64,000 bases of DNA from Pseudoruegeria sp. HB172150 (GCF_013184805.1 NZ_JAATNG010000003.1:186001-250000), one strand, 5' to 3'; positions 45,267 to 53,982 are shown, counted from the stretch's first letter. Program-made: numbers and translations. Notes: generated from the letters alone by a model not told the origin.

Positions 45267-46490
45267 ATGGCGGAGGTCACCATCGAGCGGCTGGGCCATC
45301 TGGGGGATGGCATCGCACCCGGGCCGGTTTTCGTGCCGCTGACATTGCCGGGGGAAGTGGTCGAGGGCGAGGTGGATGGCGACCGGATCGCGGCGCCGCG
45401 GATCGTGACGCCTTCGGCGGATCGGGTGCGGCCGCCTTGCCGGCATTTCAAGAGCTGCGGGGGCTGTGCGCTGCAGCACGCCTCTGGCGGGTTCCTGGAA
45501 ACATGGAAGGCGGATCAGGTGCGCATCGCTCTGGCGGCGCACGGCCTGAAGGCGCCGATAAGGGGCGTGGCGACGTCACCGCCGCAGTCCCGGCGGCGGG
45601 CGACGTTTTCCGGGAGACGCACGAAGAAATCGGCGCTGGTCGGGTTCCATGCGCGGGCGTCGGACACCGTCGTCGAGGTGCCCGACTGCCAGCTGGTGCT
45701 GCCCGAGATCGCGGCGCTGCTGCCGGCGCTGGCGGAGCTGACGCAGATCGGCGCATCCCGGCGGGGCGAGCTGTCCTTTACCGTGACGTGGTCTGCGGCG
45801 GGTGCCGATCTTGCGGTGTCTGGCGGTGTGCGGCTGGACGGGCCGTTTCGAGTGAGGCTCGCCGAGTTCGCCGGAAAAGCGGGCCTGGCCCGGCTGGTCT
45901 GGGACGATGACCTTGTCGTCGAAGCGGCGCCGCCAGTGCAGAGATTCGATTTAATAGAGACTGTTCCGCCGCCGGGCGCTTTCCTTCAGGCCACGGCCGA
46001 GGGAGAAAAGGCGCTGCTGGCTTCGGTGAAGGAAGCGGTCGGCGATGCGGCCCGCGTTGCCGACCTTTTCTCGGGTTGCGGCACGTTTGCCCTGCCGCTG
46101 GCGCGAAATGCGGAGGTCCACGCGGTCGAGGGACTGCCCGCGCTGCTGTCGGCGCTGGATGTCGGCTGGCGCCGGGCGCAGGGGCTGAAACGGATCACGA
46201 CCGAGGCGCGTGACCTGTTCCGCCGCCCGCTGCTGGCGCAGGAGCTGGCGCGCTATGACGCGATTGTCATCGACCCGCCACGCGCCGGGGCAGAGGCACA
46301 GACGGAGCAGATCGCGGCGGCCGGAATACCAAGAATTGCTGCTGTTTCCTGCAACCCCGTCACCTTTGCGCGCGATGCCGCGATCCTGTGCAAGGCGGGG
46401 TATCGGCTGGACTGGATCGACGTGGTGGATCAATTCCGCTGGTCGCCGCATGTGGAACTTGCAGCGCAATTCTCCGGACCCGATATCTGA
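45267..46490 (+). CDS. 4Fe-4S RNA uracil-5-methyltransferase (RlmD/TrmA family)
   Basis: A 407-residue SAM-dependent RNA m5U methyltransferase. An N-terminal TRAM-like RNA-binding part (IERLGHLGDGIA) leads to the cluster cysteines C58-x5-C64-x2-C67 plus a fourth Cys in VPDCQL. The catalytic domain has ADLFSGCGTFALPLA (SAM loop), VIDPPRAG and the nucleophile Cys in AAVSCNPVTFARD. The best guess is 23S U1939 methylation (RlmD-like); a tRNA target is possible. Continues the run starting at the ABC genes. Confidence 0.9.
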   Translation: MAEVTIERLGHLGDGIAPGPVFVPLTLPGEVVEGEVDGDRIAAPRIVTPSADRVRPPCRHFKSCGGCALQHASGGFLETWKADQVRIALAAHGLKAPIRGVATSPPQSRRRATFSGRRTKKSALVGFHARASDTVVEVPDCQLVLPEIAALLPALAELTQIGASRRGELSFTVTWSAAGADLAVSGGVRLDGPFRVRLAEFAGKAGLARLVWDDDLVVEAAPPVQRFDLIETVPPPGAFLQATAEGEKALLASVKEAVGDAARVADLFSGCGTFALPLARNAEVHAVEGLPALLSALDVGWRRAQGLKRITTEARDLFRRPLLAQELARYDAIVIDPPRAGAEAQTEQIAAAGIPRIAAVSCNPVTFARDAAILCKAGYRLDWIDVVDQFRWSPHVELAAQFSGPDI

Positions 46491-46518
46491 CGGAAATACC
46501 GGCCGAACGAGGGGACAG

Positions 46519-47295
46519 ATGAATTTTCGCGAGCGCGTGGCGGGCTGGCTTGCCCGCCCGATTGTCACCAAGGGCATTACCGCCGTCATTATCTTCAACG
46601 CCGTGATCCTGGGGATGGAAACCTCGGACGCGATCATGGCGCGCGCGGGCGATCTGATCGTTGCGCTGGACATAGCCTGCCTTGCGATCTTCGTGATCGA
46701 GCTGGCGGCGAAGATCTATGCGCAGGGCTGGCGGTTTTTCCGCGACGGGTGGAACGTGTTCGATTTCCTGATCGTCGGCGTCTCTCTGGTGCCCGGCGCG
46801 CAGACAATGTCGGTGCTTCGGTCGCTGCGGATCCTGAGGGTGCTGCGCGTGATCTCGGTCGCGCCGCGTCTGCGCCGGGTGGTCGAGGGGTTCATCACCG
46901 CGCTGCCCGGTATGGCGTCGGTGTTCATCCTGATGGGTCTGATCTTTTACATCGGCGCGGTGATGGCGACGAAGCTGTTCGGCGACAGCTTCCCGGAATG
47001 GTTCGGCCATCTGGGGCGGTCGGGCTATTCGCTGTTTCAGATCATGACGCTGGAAAGCTGGTCGATGGGGATCGTCCGGCCTGTGATGGAGCAATATCCG
47101 CAGGCTTGGCTGTTCTTTGTGCCGTTCATCATGGTCACAACTTTTGCCGTGGTTAACCTTCTGGTCGGTTTGATCGTGAATTCTATGCAGGACGCACATC
47201 ATGCCGAGTCGGACGCGGCCACGGGCACCTATCGCGACGAGGTGCTGCAGCGGCTGGCGGCGATCGAAAAGAAACTTGAAGAGAAGAAGGGATGA
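46519..47295 (+). CDS. Voltage-gated sodium channel, NaChBac type
   Basis: A 258-residue single-domain channel of the NaChBac/NavAb/NavRh family. S1-S3 occupy residues about 18-92. S4 is VLRSLRILRVLRVI with four gating arginines at 101, 104, 107 and 110. The pore loop carries TLESWSM at 177-183, the Na+-selective filter with Glu179. The C-terminus YRDEVLQRLAAIEKKLEEKK is the tetramerising coiled coil. In marine relatives these channels are linked to motility and pH or Na+ response. ATG at 46519 follows GAGGGGACA. Confidence 0.95.
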   Translation: MNFRERVAGWLARPIVTKGITAVIIFNAVILGMETSDAIMARAGDLIVALDIACLAIFVIELAAKIYAQGWRFFRDGWNVFDFLIVGVSLVPGAQTMSVLRSLRILRVLRVISVAPRLRRVVEGFITALPGMASVFILMGLIFYIGAVMATKLFGDSFPEWFGHLGRSGYSLFQIMTLESWSMGIVRPVMEQYPQAWLFFVPFIMVTTFAVVNLLVGLIVNSMQDAHHAESDAATGTYRDEVLQRLAAIEKKLEEKKG

Positions 47296-47374
47296 AACCC
47301 CTTTTCTGACATGTTCGATTTGGGATATGTTGCGCGAAAAAGAACCGCCAACAAAAAACCAGAGGCAAGGGACA

Positions 47375-47866
47375 ATGAAACTTACTCGCATCGTGCTTGT
47401 GCTCTCGGTGCTTCTAGCGCTGGGTGCCTGTTCCAAATTCAAGACATACCATGGACCGGCCGTAACGCGCGTCGTCGTGCAGAAATCCGAGCGCAAGATG
47501 TACTTGCTGCACTACAACAAGGTGCTGAAAAGCTACGATATCGAACTTGGGTTCCGACCAAACGGGCACAAGCAGTTCGAGGGCGACGGGCGCACGCCTG
47601 AAGGGCGATACTACATCGACCGCCGGAACCCGGAAAGCCAGTACCACCTGTCACTGGGGATCTCGTATCCGCGCCCCGTCGACGTCGAGGTGGCACGCGA
47701 CATCGGCCGGTCACCCGGCGGCGACATCTTCATCCACGGCAAACCGAAGCCCTACCGCAAGTATGTGGGCGACTGGACGGCGGGATGCATCGCTATTTCC
47801 GACAAGGATATCGAGCGGGTCTACTCGATGGTGCGCGACGGGACGATCATCGACATTTACCCGTAA
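47375..47866 (+). CDS. L,D-transpeptidase lipoprotein (YkuD)
   Basis: A 163-residue predicted lipoprotein: VLSVLLALGAC supplies the lipobox, with Cys19 as the anchor. The YkuD catalytic domain has FIHGKP and the active-site HG-x-n-GCI pattern in GDWTAGCIAISDKDIERVY. It would form 3-3 peptidoglycan cross-links or attach proteins to the wall. The domain is short, about 125 residues, but has both His and Cys. A GC hairpin with T run ends it. Confidence 0.92.
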   Translation: MKLTRIVLVLSVLLALGACSKFKTYHGPAVTRVVVQKSERKMYLLHYNKVLKSYDIELGFRPNGHKQFEGDGRTPEGRYYIDRRNPESQYHLSLGISYPRPVDVEVARDIGRSPGGDIFIHGKPKPYRKYVGDWTAGCIAISDKDIERVYSMVRDGTIIDIYP

Positions 47867-47901
47867 CGTCACGGCCGTATAAGGCGAATCATCTAACCAA
47901 G

Positions 47902-47928
47902 AAGGGCGCCGCGAACGGGCGCCCTTTT
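47902..47928. terminator. Intrinsic terminator after the L,D-transpeptidase
   Basis: AAGGGCGCC and GGCGCCCTT make a 9-bp stem with a seven-base loop, followed by TT. It lies between convergent genes and resembles the trxA terminator in its GGGCGCC stem. Confidence 0.85.
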
Positions 47929-47938
47929 CGTTTCTCAT

Positions 47939-48511
47939 TCAACCAAATGGCAGTTCGCCCGGCGGCGCGGTGACCGCGGGCGGCGCGGGGGAAAGGTTCA
48001 CCGCCGGTCCGCCACCGCCCATGACAAGCGTCCACCAGATCTTGCCGGCGTTGTCCTGATAGAAGGCGAAGCCGAGGTCCTCGGCATCCCGGTTCATGAT
48101 CACGTTGCGGGTGTCGGGCTGCTCCATCCAGGCTGCCAGCGTCTCCAACTCGGTCTCGTAGGTCTCGGAGATGTTCTCGCCCAGCATCTGCTTGTCATAG
48201 CCAGCGCGCAGCACGCGTTCGACCGGAGAGGAGCCGTCCGAGCTGAAATGCCAGGGCCGGTTCTGGCGCGCCATATCGCGCGAATGCGTCTCTGCGGCGG
48301 CGTTAAGTGAGGAATCGAGCGCTACTTCCGGCAGGCCGGAGGCCGATCGCAGTGCATTGATGCCGTCCAGCATGCGCAGTTGTGCGGGGCCCTGATTGAT
48401 GTTGCTGAGACGATACACATCCTGGCCGCCATAAGCGCTGGCACCGGGCGGTGGTGCGCCGCACCCAGCCAGCAAAAAGGCGCCGGTTACTAGCAAAAGG
48501 AAAACGCGCAT
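47939..48511 (-). CDS. CAP/SCP-domain lipoprotein
   Basis: A 190-residue lipoprotein with the lipobox FLLAGC and a CAP (SCP/PR1, YkwD-like) domain: LDGINALRSASGLPEVALDSSLNAAAETHSRDMA, WHFSSDG, LGENI and AAWMEQPDTRNVIMNRDAEDLGFAFY. Bacterial CAP proteins are extracytoplasmic with poorly known activity. ATG at 48511 is used; a GTG three codons earlier is possible. It lies between two L,D-transpeptidases but on the opposite strand. Confidence 0.9.
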   Translation of the reverse strand: MRVFLLLVTGAFLLAGCGAPPPGASAYGGQDVYRLSNINQGPAQLRMLDGINALRSASGLPEVALDSSLNAAAETHSRDMARQNRPWHFSSDGSSPVERVLRAGYDKQMLGENISETYETELETLAAWMEQPDTRNVIMNRDAEDLGFAFYQDNAGKIWWTLVMGGGGPAVNLSPAPPAVTAPPGELPFG

Positions 48512-48679
48512 GGTTGCCACTCACCCTAGACTCCGTTCAGGAACCAACTAGCTCTTTGCGGCGCGGTGTTCAAACCGTTGGCGAAAACTGAAGCGATGTC
48601 GCGCCTGTTTGAATTGCGACTGCGGCTTTACGGTCATAAGATGCCGCCGCAGCATTGTTATCTTGGTTGGGAGTGAAAG

Positions 48680-49285
48680 ATGCCCTCGGACTCTAACCGA
48701 AACCTGAACCGCCGCTTGTTCCTGGGAACCAGTGCCGCGGCGGCCGCGGGTCTTGCCGCGCCGGCATTGGCGCAGGACGGCACATCCATTGAATTCGAAG
48801 ACTCCGTCAGCACGACGGTAAGACGGAATATCTCAAGCTTCCGCGCGCTGGACTGGCGGCCGTATTTCTCGAACACGAACAACGGCGCGATCCTGGTCGA
48901 TACCGCCAGCCGGGCCCTGCATTTCTGGTCCGCGGATCAGACCATCTACAAGTTGTACCCGACCTCGGTGCCGCTGACGGAAGAACTGACACGGCGCGGG
49001 CGCACCTCTGTCGTGCAGAAGGTGGTGGCACCGACCTGGCGCCCGACACCGTCGATGAAACTGCGCAATCCAGAATGGCCTGACGTGGTCGAAGGCGGGG
49101 CCCCGGATAATCCGCTGGGTCCGCTCGCTCTGTACCTCGGATGGACCTATTACCGCATCCACGGCACACATGATACGCGCAAAATCGGCCGCCGTTCTTC
49201 CAACGGTTGTATCGGTCTCTACAATGAGCATATCCGCGAGCTTTTCGATCTTTCGAGCGTTGGTTCGCAGGTGTTGCTTATTTGA
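48680..49285 (+). CDS. L,D-transpeptidase with Tat signal (YkuD)
   Basis: A 201-residue periplasmic enzyme. NLNRRLFLGTSAAAAAGLA is a twin-arginine signal, cleaved near ALAQDG. The YkuD domain ends with YYRIHGTHDTRKIGRRSSNGCIGLYNEHI, giving the HG and S-x-GC-I-G catalytic signature. It is the second L,D-transpeptidase within 2 kb and exported by a different route from the first, so the two are not simple duplicates. Confidence 0.93.
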   Translation: MPSDSNRNLNRRLFLGTSAAAAAGLAAPALAQDGTSIEFEDSVSTTVRRNISSFRALDWRPYFSNTNNGAILVDTASRALHFWSADQTIYKLYPTSVPLTEELTRRGRTSVVQKVVAPTWRPTPSMKLRNPEWPDVVEGGAPDNPLGPLALYLGWTYYRIHGTHDTRKIGRRSSNGCIGLYNEHIRELFDLSSVGSQVLLI

Positions 49286-49424
49286 CAAAATGGCAGACTG
49301 TTGCAGCTGTGCGACAGGGTTGCATTTGCCAAGATCCGGGAAAGCTGGTTAGTGAAACTTGTGGGGTACAGGGGCGTTCCACATGTATCCAAAAAAACCA
49401 GTCTTTAGATCCTGGAGGATTGAA

Positions 49425-49610
49425 ATGAAAAAAGTCGCGCTTGCTGCCGTCATCGCAGCCACTGCGTCGTCCGCGTTCGCCGGTGCCTACGGTGAAGCTG
49501 TCGTCGTGGAACCTGAAGTCGTCGTCGAAGAAGCTTCGGCCACCTCGAGCCATGACCTGATCGTTCCGCTGATGGTGCTTGCGATCATTGCGGCCGCCGT
49601 CGCCGACTGA
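49425..49610 (+). CDS. Small exported membrane-anchored peptide, unknown function
   Basis: A 61-residue protein: signal peptide MKKVALAAVIAATASSAFA (cleavage before GAYGEA), an acidic valine-glutamate segment (VVVEPEVVVEEAS) and a C-terminal hydrophobic helix IVPLMVLAIIAAAVAD. No family recognised with confidence; from memory similar peptides occur in other Rhodobacteraceae. GGAGG is ideally placed six bases before the ATG, and a perfect terminator follows, so it is a monocistronic and probably well-expressed gene. A longer in-frame start upstream lacks a ribosome-binding site. Confidence 0.75.
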   Translation: MKKVALAAVIAATASSAFAGAYGEAVVVEPEVVVEEASATSSHDLIVPLMVLAIIAAAVAD

Positions 49611-49636
49611 TCTCCGGTCGATCGAGATGAGATGCA

Positions 49637-49664
49637 AAGGCGGTGGATGACCACCGCCTTTTTT
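49637..49664 (+). terminator. Strong intrinsic terminator
   Basis: AAGGCGGTGG and CCACCGCCTT form a perfect 10-bp stem with loop ATGA, followed by TTTT. It ends the small-peptide transcript and abuts the hemH stop codon of the opposite strand. Confidence 0.92.
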
Positions 49665-50719
49665 CATGCGAGCCAGCCTGCGAGGTTGTTCGCGATTACC
49701 TTACCCAGAACCGCGATATGCGCATCGTCGTCGTTTAGGCATGGGATGTAGGTGAAGCTTTCGCCGCCCGCATGTTCGAAGCTCTCGCGGATTTCCTCGT
49801 TGATCTCTTCCAGGGTCTCGATGCAATCGGCCGAAAAGGCCGGGGCGAGCACGGCGATGCGTTTCTTTCCGGCCTGCGCCAGCCGCGCAACCTCTTCCAC
49901 CGTATAGGGTTTCAGCCATTCTTCCGGGCCGAATTTTGACTGGAAGGTTGTGATCACACGTTCCCTGTCCATGCCCAAAGCCTCGCGCAGCAGGCGCGTC
50001 GTTTTCTGGCACTGGCAATGGTACGGGTCGCCGACTTCGGTCAGGTAGCGTTCCGGCAGGCCGTGATAGGAGGCGACGATCACGTCGGGTTCGTGATCCA
50101 GCGTCGCCAACGTGCGCGTCACGGAACCGGCGAGCACGGAAACATAGTCGGGATCGTCGAAGTAGGGCGGCACTGTTCGGACCGAGGGCTGCCACGCGGC
50201 CTTCATCAGGGCGCGGAAGAACTGGTCGTTCGCGGTGGCCGAGGTGGCGCCTGCGTATTGCGGATAAAGCGGGAAAAACAGGACCTTGCGGCAACCCTGT
50301 TCGATCATGCGGTTCAGCACGCTCTCGGTGGAAGGGTTGCCGTAGCGCATGCAGAAATCGACGACGACCTGATCGCCGTAGCGTTCCTGCATCTCGGAGG
50401 TCAGCTTGGCCGTCTGCGCCTTGGTGATCGTCATCAGCGGGCTTTCCCCCGCCTCGTGGTTCCAGATCGACTTGTAGGCGGCACCGGAGGAGAACGGCCG
50501 CTTGGTCAGCACCATGGTCTGCAGGATCGGCTGCCACTTCCATGCGGGGTAGTCGATGACGCGCTTGTCCGACAGGAATTCGCCGAGGTAGCGCCGCATC
50601 GACCAGTAGTCGTAGTTGTCGGGCGTGCCGAGATTGGCGAGCAGAACGCCCACCTTTTCCGGCGGGACCGTGGGGTGATCGGCAGGGGCGTTGGCGGGCC
50701 GGACGGCTTGCTCGGTCAT
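49664..50719 (-). CDS. hemH: Ferrochelatase
   Basis: Inserts Fe2+ into protoporphyrin IX, the last step of heme synthesis; 351 residues from ATG 50719. VGVLLANLGTPDNYDYWSMRRYLGEFLSD at the N-terminus, VVDFCMRYGNPS, ASYHGLPERYL (the metal-binding His), CQCQKTTRLL, FQSKFGPEEWLKPYT and APAFSADCIETLEEI are all family motifs. A GTG at 50731 would add four residues. With hemJ and hemW, three late heme-pathway genes lie in this window in separate units. Confidence 0.97.
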   Translation of the reverse strand: MTEQAVRPANAPADHPTVPPEKVGVLLANLGTPDNYDYWSMRRYLGEFLSDKRVIDYPAWKWQPILQTMVLTKRPFSSGAAYKSIWNHEAGESPLMTITKAQTAKLTSEMQERYGDQVVVDFCMRYGNPSTESVLNRMIEQGCRKVLFFPLYPQYAGATSATANDQFFRALMKAAWQPSVRTVPPYFDDPDYVSVLAGSVTRTLATLDHEPDVIVASYHGLPERYLTEVGDPYHCQCQKTTRLLREALGMDRERVITTFQSKFGPEEWLKPYTVEEVARLAQAGKKRIAVLAPAFSADCIETLEEINEEIRESFEHAGGESFTYIPCLNDDDAHIAVLGKVIANNLAGWLA

Positions 50720-50773
50720 GACGGGATCCACTCGTGATGCGTTGCGCCTGAGATAACGGGTGCAGCGCCCGGG

Positions 50774-51613
50774 TCAATCGCGGCGGGGCGTCGCGGGATC
50801 GTTCAGGGCGGTTTCCGTCGTGCCCAGCGCGTCGGCAAGGCGCCGCGCGGCGGAACCGGGGCGCAAGGGCTGCTGCTGACCCGGGCCGGGCGCCCAGCCG
50901 GTCAGGCAGATGAATTCGAAGGTCGCGGGGATGCGCCCGGTGTCGTCGGAATAGGCGGCCGCATAGCGTGCGGCGGCCTCGAGCAGCACGGCACGGCGGG
51001 TGAATGTGCGGGGGCGGGATGCCATTGCATTTGCTTCTCCCATCGCGCGCAGGTCGCGCATCAGGGCGAAGGGATCCGGATAACTGACGGCGCGGATATA
51101 GCTGTCGGCCACCGGCAGGGCGAAACCGGCACGCTGCATCAGGCTGCCCAGATCGCGGATTTCGGCCATCGGCAGAACGCGGGGGGACAGACCGCCGGTA
51201 ACGGCCGCCTCTGCCTCTGCCAGCGCGGCGCGAAGTTCGAAAAGGGTCTGGCCGCCGAACAGGATGCCAAGGAACAGGCCGTCGGGCTTCAGCGCCCGCC
51301 GTGCCTGAATGAGCTGCCCGACAGGGTCATTGGACCAGTGAAGCGACAGCGCATGGACGACGAGGTCATGCGCGCCTTTTTCAAGGAATAGCGTCTCTGA
51401 ATCGGGGATAATGGCCGCGTCCGGAAACCCGTCACGCCACAGATCCGGCCAGACGGTTACAATCGCTGGTGCCGTAAACTGCCTGTTAACCATAGCGAGC
51501 CTGTGATGGACCTCGTCGGCTGCTTCCTCCTGCAGGAACAGCGCCGGATCGGTGGCGGCGCGGGCGCGGGCACGGTCGAGCGCGGAGATGTCGGTCAGGA
51601 GGGGCTGTGTCAT
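50774..51613 (-). CDS. NDUFAF5-like methyltransferase-fold protein
   Basis: A 279-residue protein of the BioC/NDUFAF5 group. The C-terminal half keeps typical segments: HDLVVHALSLHWSNDPVGQLIQARRALKPDG, FLGILFGGQTLFELR and FALMRDLRAMGEANAM. The usual SAM-binding loop (D-x-G-x-G-x-G) expected after VNRQF is absent; the segment there is short and reads APAIVTVWPDLW. NDUFAF5 hydroxylates an arginine of a complex I subunit in mitochondria. This copy may have lost methyl transfer and kept an assembly role. Divergent from comF. Confidence 0.8.
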   Translation of the reverse strand: MTQPLLTDISALDRARARAATDPALFLQEEAADEVHHRLAMVNRQFTAPAIVTVWPDLWRDGFPDAAIIPDSETLFLEKGAHDLVVHALSLHWSNDPVGQLIQARRALKPDGLFLGILFGGQTLFELRAALAEAEAAVTGGLSPRVLPMAEIRDLGSLMQRAGFALPVADSYIRAVSYPDPFALMRDLRAMGEANAMASRPRTFTRRAVLLEAAARYAAAYSDDTGRIPATFEFICLTGWAPGPGQQQPLRPGSAARRLADALGTTETALNDPATPRRD

Positions 51614-51659
51614 GCGGATGCGGCCTTTCGTCGGCGGTATCTAGGAGGGATCGGCGCGA

Positions 51660-52379
51660 ATGCAAAGCCTGTTGAACCTTGCTTTTCCGCCGCAATGCGT
51701 AAGCTGTGGCGCACTGGTGCGGGAGAGTTTCGGCCTGTGCGGGGTATGCTGGCGCGAGACGCCCTTCGTTACCGGGCTGGTCTGCGAACAATGCGGCGTG
51801 CCGCTGCCGGGAGAGGCCGGGCCGGATGCCAGCGAGTCCTGTGACGACTGCCTGACCATTGCGCGGCCGTGGAAGCGGGGGCGCGCGGCACTGCTGTACA
51901 AGGACAACGCGCGGCGACTGGTGCTGGCGCTGAAACACGGTGACAGGCTGGATCTGGTGCGGCCGGCGGCGCGATGGATGGCGGGCGTGACGGGTCCGTG
52001 CCTGGAGCCGGACAGCGTGATCGTTCCGGTCCCCGCGCATTACTGGCGGCTGGTGCGGCGGCGCTACAATCAGGCGGCGGCGCTGGGACTGACGCTGGCG
52101 CGGATGACGGGGCGGCCCTGTATGCCCGATCTGCTGATGCGGGTGCGTCGAACGCGGATTCAGGACGGAATGAGCCGGGAAGACCGGTTCCGTAACCTGG
52201 CCGATGCGATCCGGCCCGGAAAACAGGCGGCAAAGCGGCTTGCGGGGCGCCCGGTGCTGCTGGTCGACGACGTCATGACGTCGGGAGCGACGCTCGCAGC
52301 GGCGACCGAAGCGGCGCATGCAGCCGGCGCGGAGCGGGTCTGCATCGTTGTACTGGCACGCGTGGCAAAGGATGACTAA
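51660..52379 (+). CDS. comF: ComF-family phosphoribosyltransferase-fold protein
   Basis: A 239-residue ComF/GntX-type protein. An N-terminal zinc-binding part with repeated Cys pairs (CVSCG, CGVCW, CEQCG, CDDC) leads to a PRTase domain with the PRPP motif VLLVDDVMTSGATL. ComF is needed for DNA uptake in competent bacteria; in others its role in DNA metabolism is unclear. AGGAGGG lies 11 bases before the ATG. Followed by grxC in an apparent operon. Confidence 0.92.
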   Translation: MQSLLNLAFPPQCVSCGALVRESFGLCGVCWRETPFVTGLVCEQCGVPLPGEAGPDASESCDDCLTIARPWKRGRAALLYKDNARRLVLALKHGDRLDLVRPAARWMAGVTGPCLEPDSVIVPVPAHYWRLVRRRYNQAAALGLTLARMTGRPCMPDLLMRVRRTRIQDGMSREDRFRNLADAIRPGKQAAKRLAGRPVLLVDDVMTSGATLAAATEAAHAAGAERVCIVVLARVAKDD

Positions 52380-52414
52380 GTTCTTTGCTTATGCAGCAAA
52401 CCGGAACGCCAGAG

Positions 52415-52672
52415 ATGCAAGCCGTCGAAATCTATACCTCCCCCTTCTGTGGCTATTGCCATGCGGCCAAGCGGCTGCTGGCGAAGAAGGGTGTGGAATA
52501 CACCGAGATCGACGTGATGGGCGCGCCGGAGAAGCGGCAGGAAATGATGGGCCGCGCGCACGGGCGACACACAGTCCCGCAGATCTTTGTCGGCGCCACG
52601 CATGTCGGCGGCTGCGACGACCTTTTCGAACTGGAGCGCGCGGGCAAACTTGACCCGCTGCTGGCGGGATAG
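52415..52672 (+). CDS. grxC: Glutaredoxin 3
   Basis: An 85-residue glutaredoxin with active site CGYC in IYTSPFCGYCHAAKRLL and the GSH-binding TVPQIFVG and GGCDDLFEL segments. It reduces disulfides using glutathione. The ATG at 52415 yields the standard length; an ATG eight codons earlier is in frame but adds residues not found in homologues. 35 bases after comF. Confidence 0.94.
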   Translation: MQAVEIYTSPFCGYCHAAKRLLAKKGVEYTEIDVMGAPEKRQEMMGRAHGRHTVPQIFVGATHVGGCDDLFELERAGKLDPLLAG

Positions 52673-52724
52673 TGGCCGCGGCGATCCGTTGTCTCGCCAT
52701 CCCGTGTTCGGAGTTGGTGCGCGC

Positions 52725-53165
52725 ATGAACGAGAGTCACGACAATCTGTCGGTCGCGCTGTTCAGCGAGATCTTCATGGCGGACCAATTGGCGCGGGCCA
52801 AGCTGGCGCGCGTGTTGCCGCGAGGCATGGAGCTGAGCCATTTCTCGGTGCTGAATCACCTGTCGAAGTCGAAGGTGGAAAAGACCCCCGGAGAGCTGGC
52901 GCGTGTGTTCCACGTTACGCGCGGCGCCATGACCAACACCGTCAACAAGCTGGCGTGGTCCGGCTACGTGCATATCCGGCCCGACTGGGACGATGCGCGG
53001 CGCAAGTTCGTCGCGATCAGCCCGGCGGGGCGCCGGGCCTGCGACGAGGCGTTCCAGGTGATCGCCAGCATGGTCAGCGAACTGGTGGAGGATATCGGGC
53101 CGGACCGGGTGCGCGCGGCGCTGCCCGTGCTACGCGAGGTGCGGTCCCGGCTGGAGGAAGAGTGA
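52725..53165 (+). CDS. MarR-family transcriptional regulator
   Basis: A 146-residue winged-helix regulator: SHFSVLNHLSKSK, KTPGELARVFHVTRGAMTNTVNKLAWSGYVHIRPDWDDARRKFVAISPAGR (DNA-binding helices and the D-x-R-x3-V-x-L/I-wing). MarR proteins usually sense small phenolic or oxidant ligands and repress nearby genes. Its target is not evident; no palindrome was found in the short spacer before it. It is convergent to ubiG with four bases between. Confidence 0.92.
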   Translation: MNESHDNLSVALFSEIFMADQLARAKLARVLPRGMELSHFSVLNHLSKSKVEKTPGELARVFHVTRGAMTNTVNKLAWSGYVHIRPDWDDARRKFVAISPAGRRACDEAFQVIASMVSELVEDIGPDRVRAALPVLREVRSRLEEE

Positions 53166-53169
53166 CGCC

Positions 53170-53916
53170 TCAGGACGGCTTCACACTGGCGGTCACGTAG
53201 TTCACCGACAGGTCGCGGTCCGAGATCGACCAGCTCCATGCGATGGGGTTGAAGATAAAGCCCTTGCCGTCCACCGGGGTCAGGCCAGACGTCTCTAACA
53301 AGGCGAACAGCTCATCCGGCGTGATGAACTTGTTCCAGTCATGGGTGCCCTTTGGTAGCCAGCGCATCACGTGCTCTGCCCCGACGATGGCCATCATGAA
53401 GCTTTTCGGATTGCGGTTGATCGTCGAGCAGATCATCAGCCCGCCGGGCTTCAGAAGCTCGCGGCAGGCGGTCAGATACGCCTGCGGATCGGCGACATGT
53501 TCGACCACTTCCATGTTCAGCACGGCGTCGAACTGCTCGCCAGCCTCTGCCAGCGCCTCTGCCGTGGTGTGGAGATAGTCGATTTCCAGGCCCGACTGTT
53601 CGGCATGGATCCTGGCGACGGGAATGTTCCGTTCGGCCGCGTCGGCCCCGACGACTTCGGCGCCGAGCCGCGCCATCGGTTCCGACAACAGCCCACCGCC
53701 ACATCCGATATCGAGGATGCGCAGGCCCTCGAACGGGCGTTTGTCCGAAAGGTCCCGGCCAAACTCGGCGGCGATCTGAGATGTGATGTAGTCCAGCCTG
53801 CACGGATTCATCATGTGCAGCGGCTTGAACTTGCCGGTGGGGTCCCACCACTCGGCGGCCATTGCCTCGAATTTGGCGACCTCTTGCGGGTCGATGGTGT
53901 TTGTTTCGGCTGACAT
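53170..53916 (-). CDS. ubiG: UbiG, ubiquinone biosynthesis O-methyltransferase
   Basis: SAM-dependent O-methylation at two steps of ubiquinone synthesis; 248 residues. [33 protein letters not shown] is the UbiG N-terminus, [21 protein letters not shown] the SAM loop, and [11 protein letters not shown] and STINRN follow. The ATG at 53916 has GAGGTG six bases upstream; a GTG at 53940 would add eight residues. Confidence 0.97.
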   Translation of the reverse strand: MSAETNTIDPQEVAKFEAMAAEWWDPTGKFKPLHMMNPCRLDYITSQIAAEFGRDLSDKRPFEGLRILDIGCGGGLLSEPMARLGAEVVGADAAERNIPVARIHAEQSGLEIDYLHTTAEALAEAGEQFDAVLNMEVVEHVADPQAYLTACRELLKPGGLMICSTINRNPKSFMMAIVGAEHVMRWLPKGTHDWNKFITPDELFALLETSGLTPVDGKGFIFNPIAWSWSISDRDLSVNYVTASVKPS

Positions 53917-53982
53917 CAACGTCACCTCAGTTTTTCGCACTGCCCCGTGGCGGGACCGTCACGGAACCGATATAGGGTGGTT

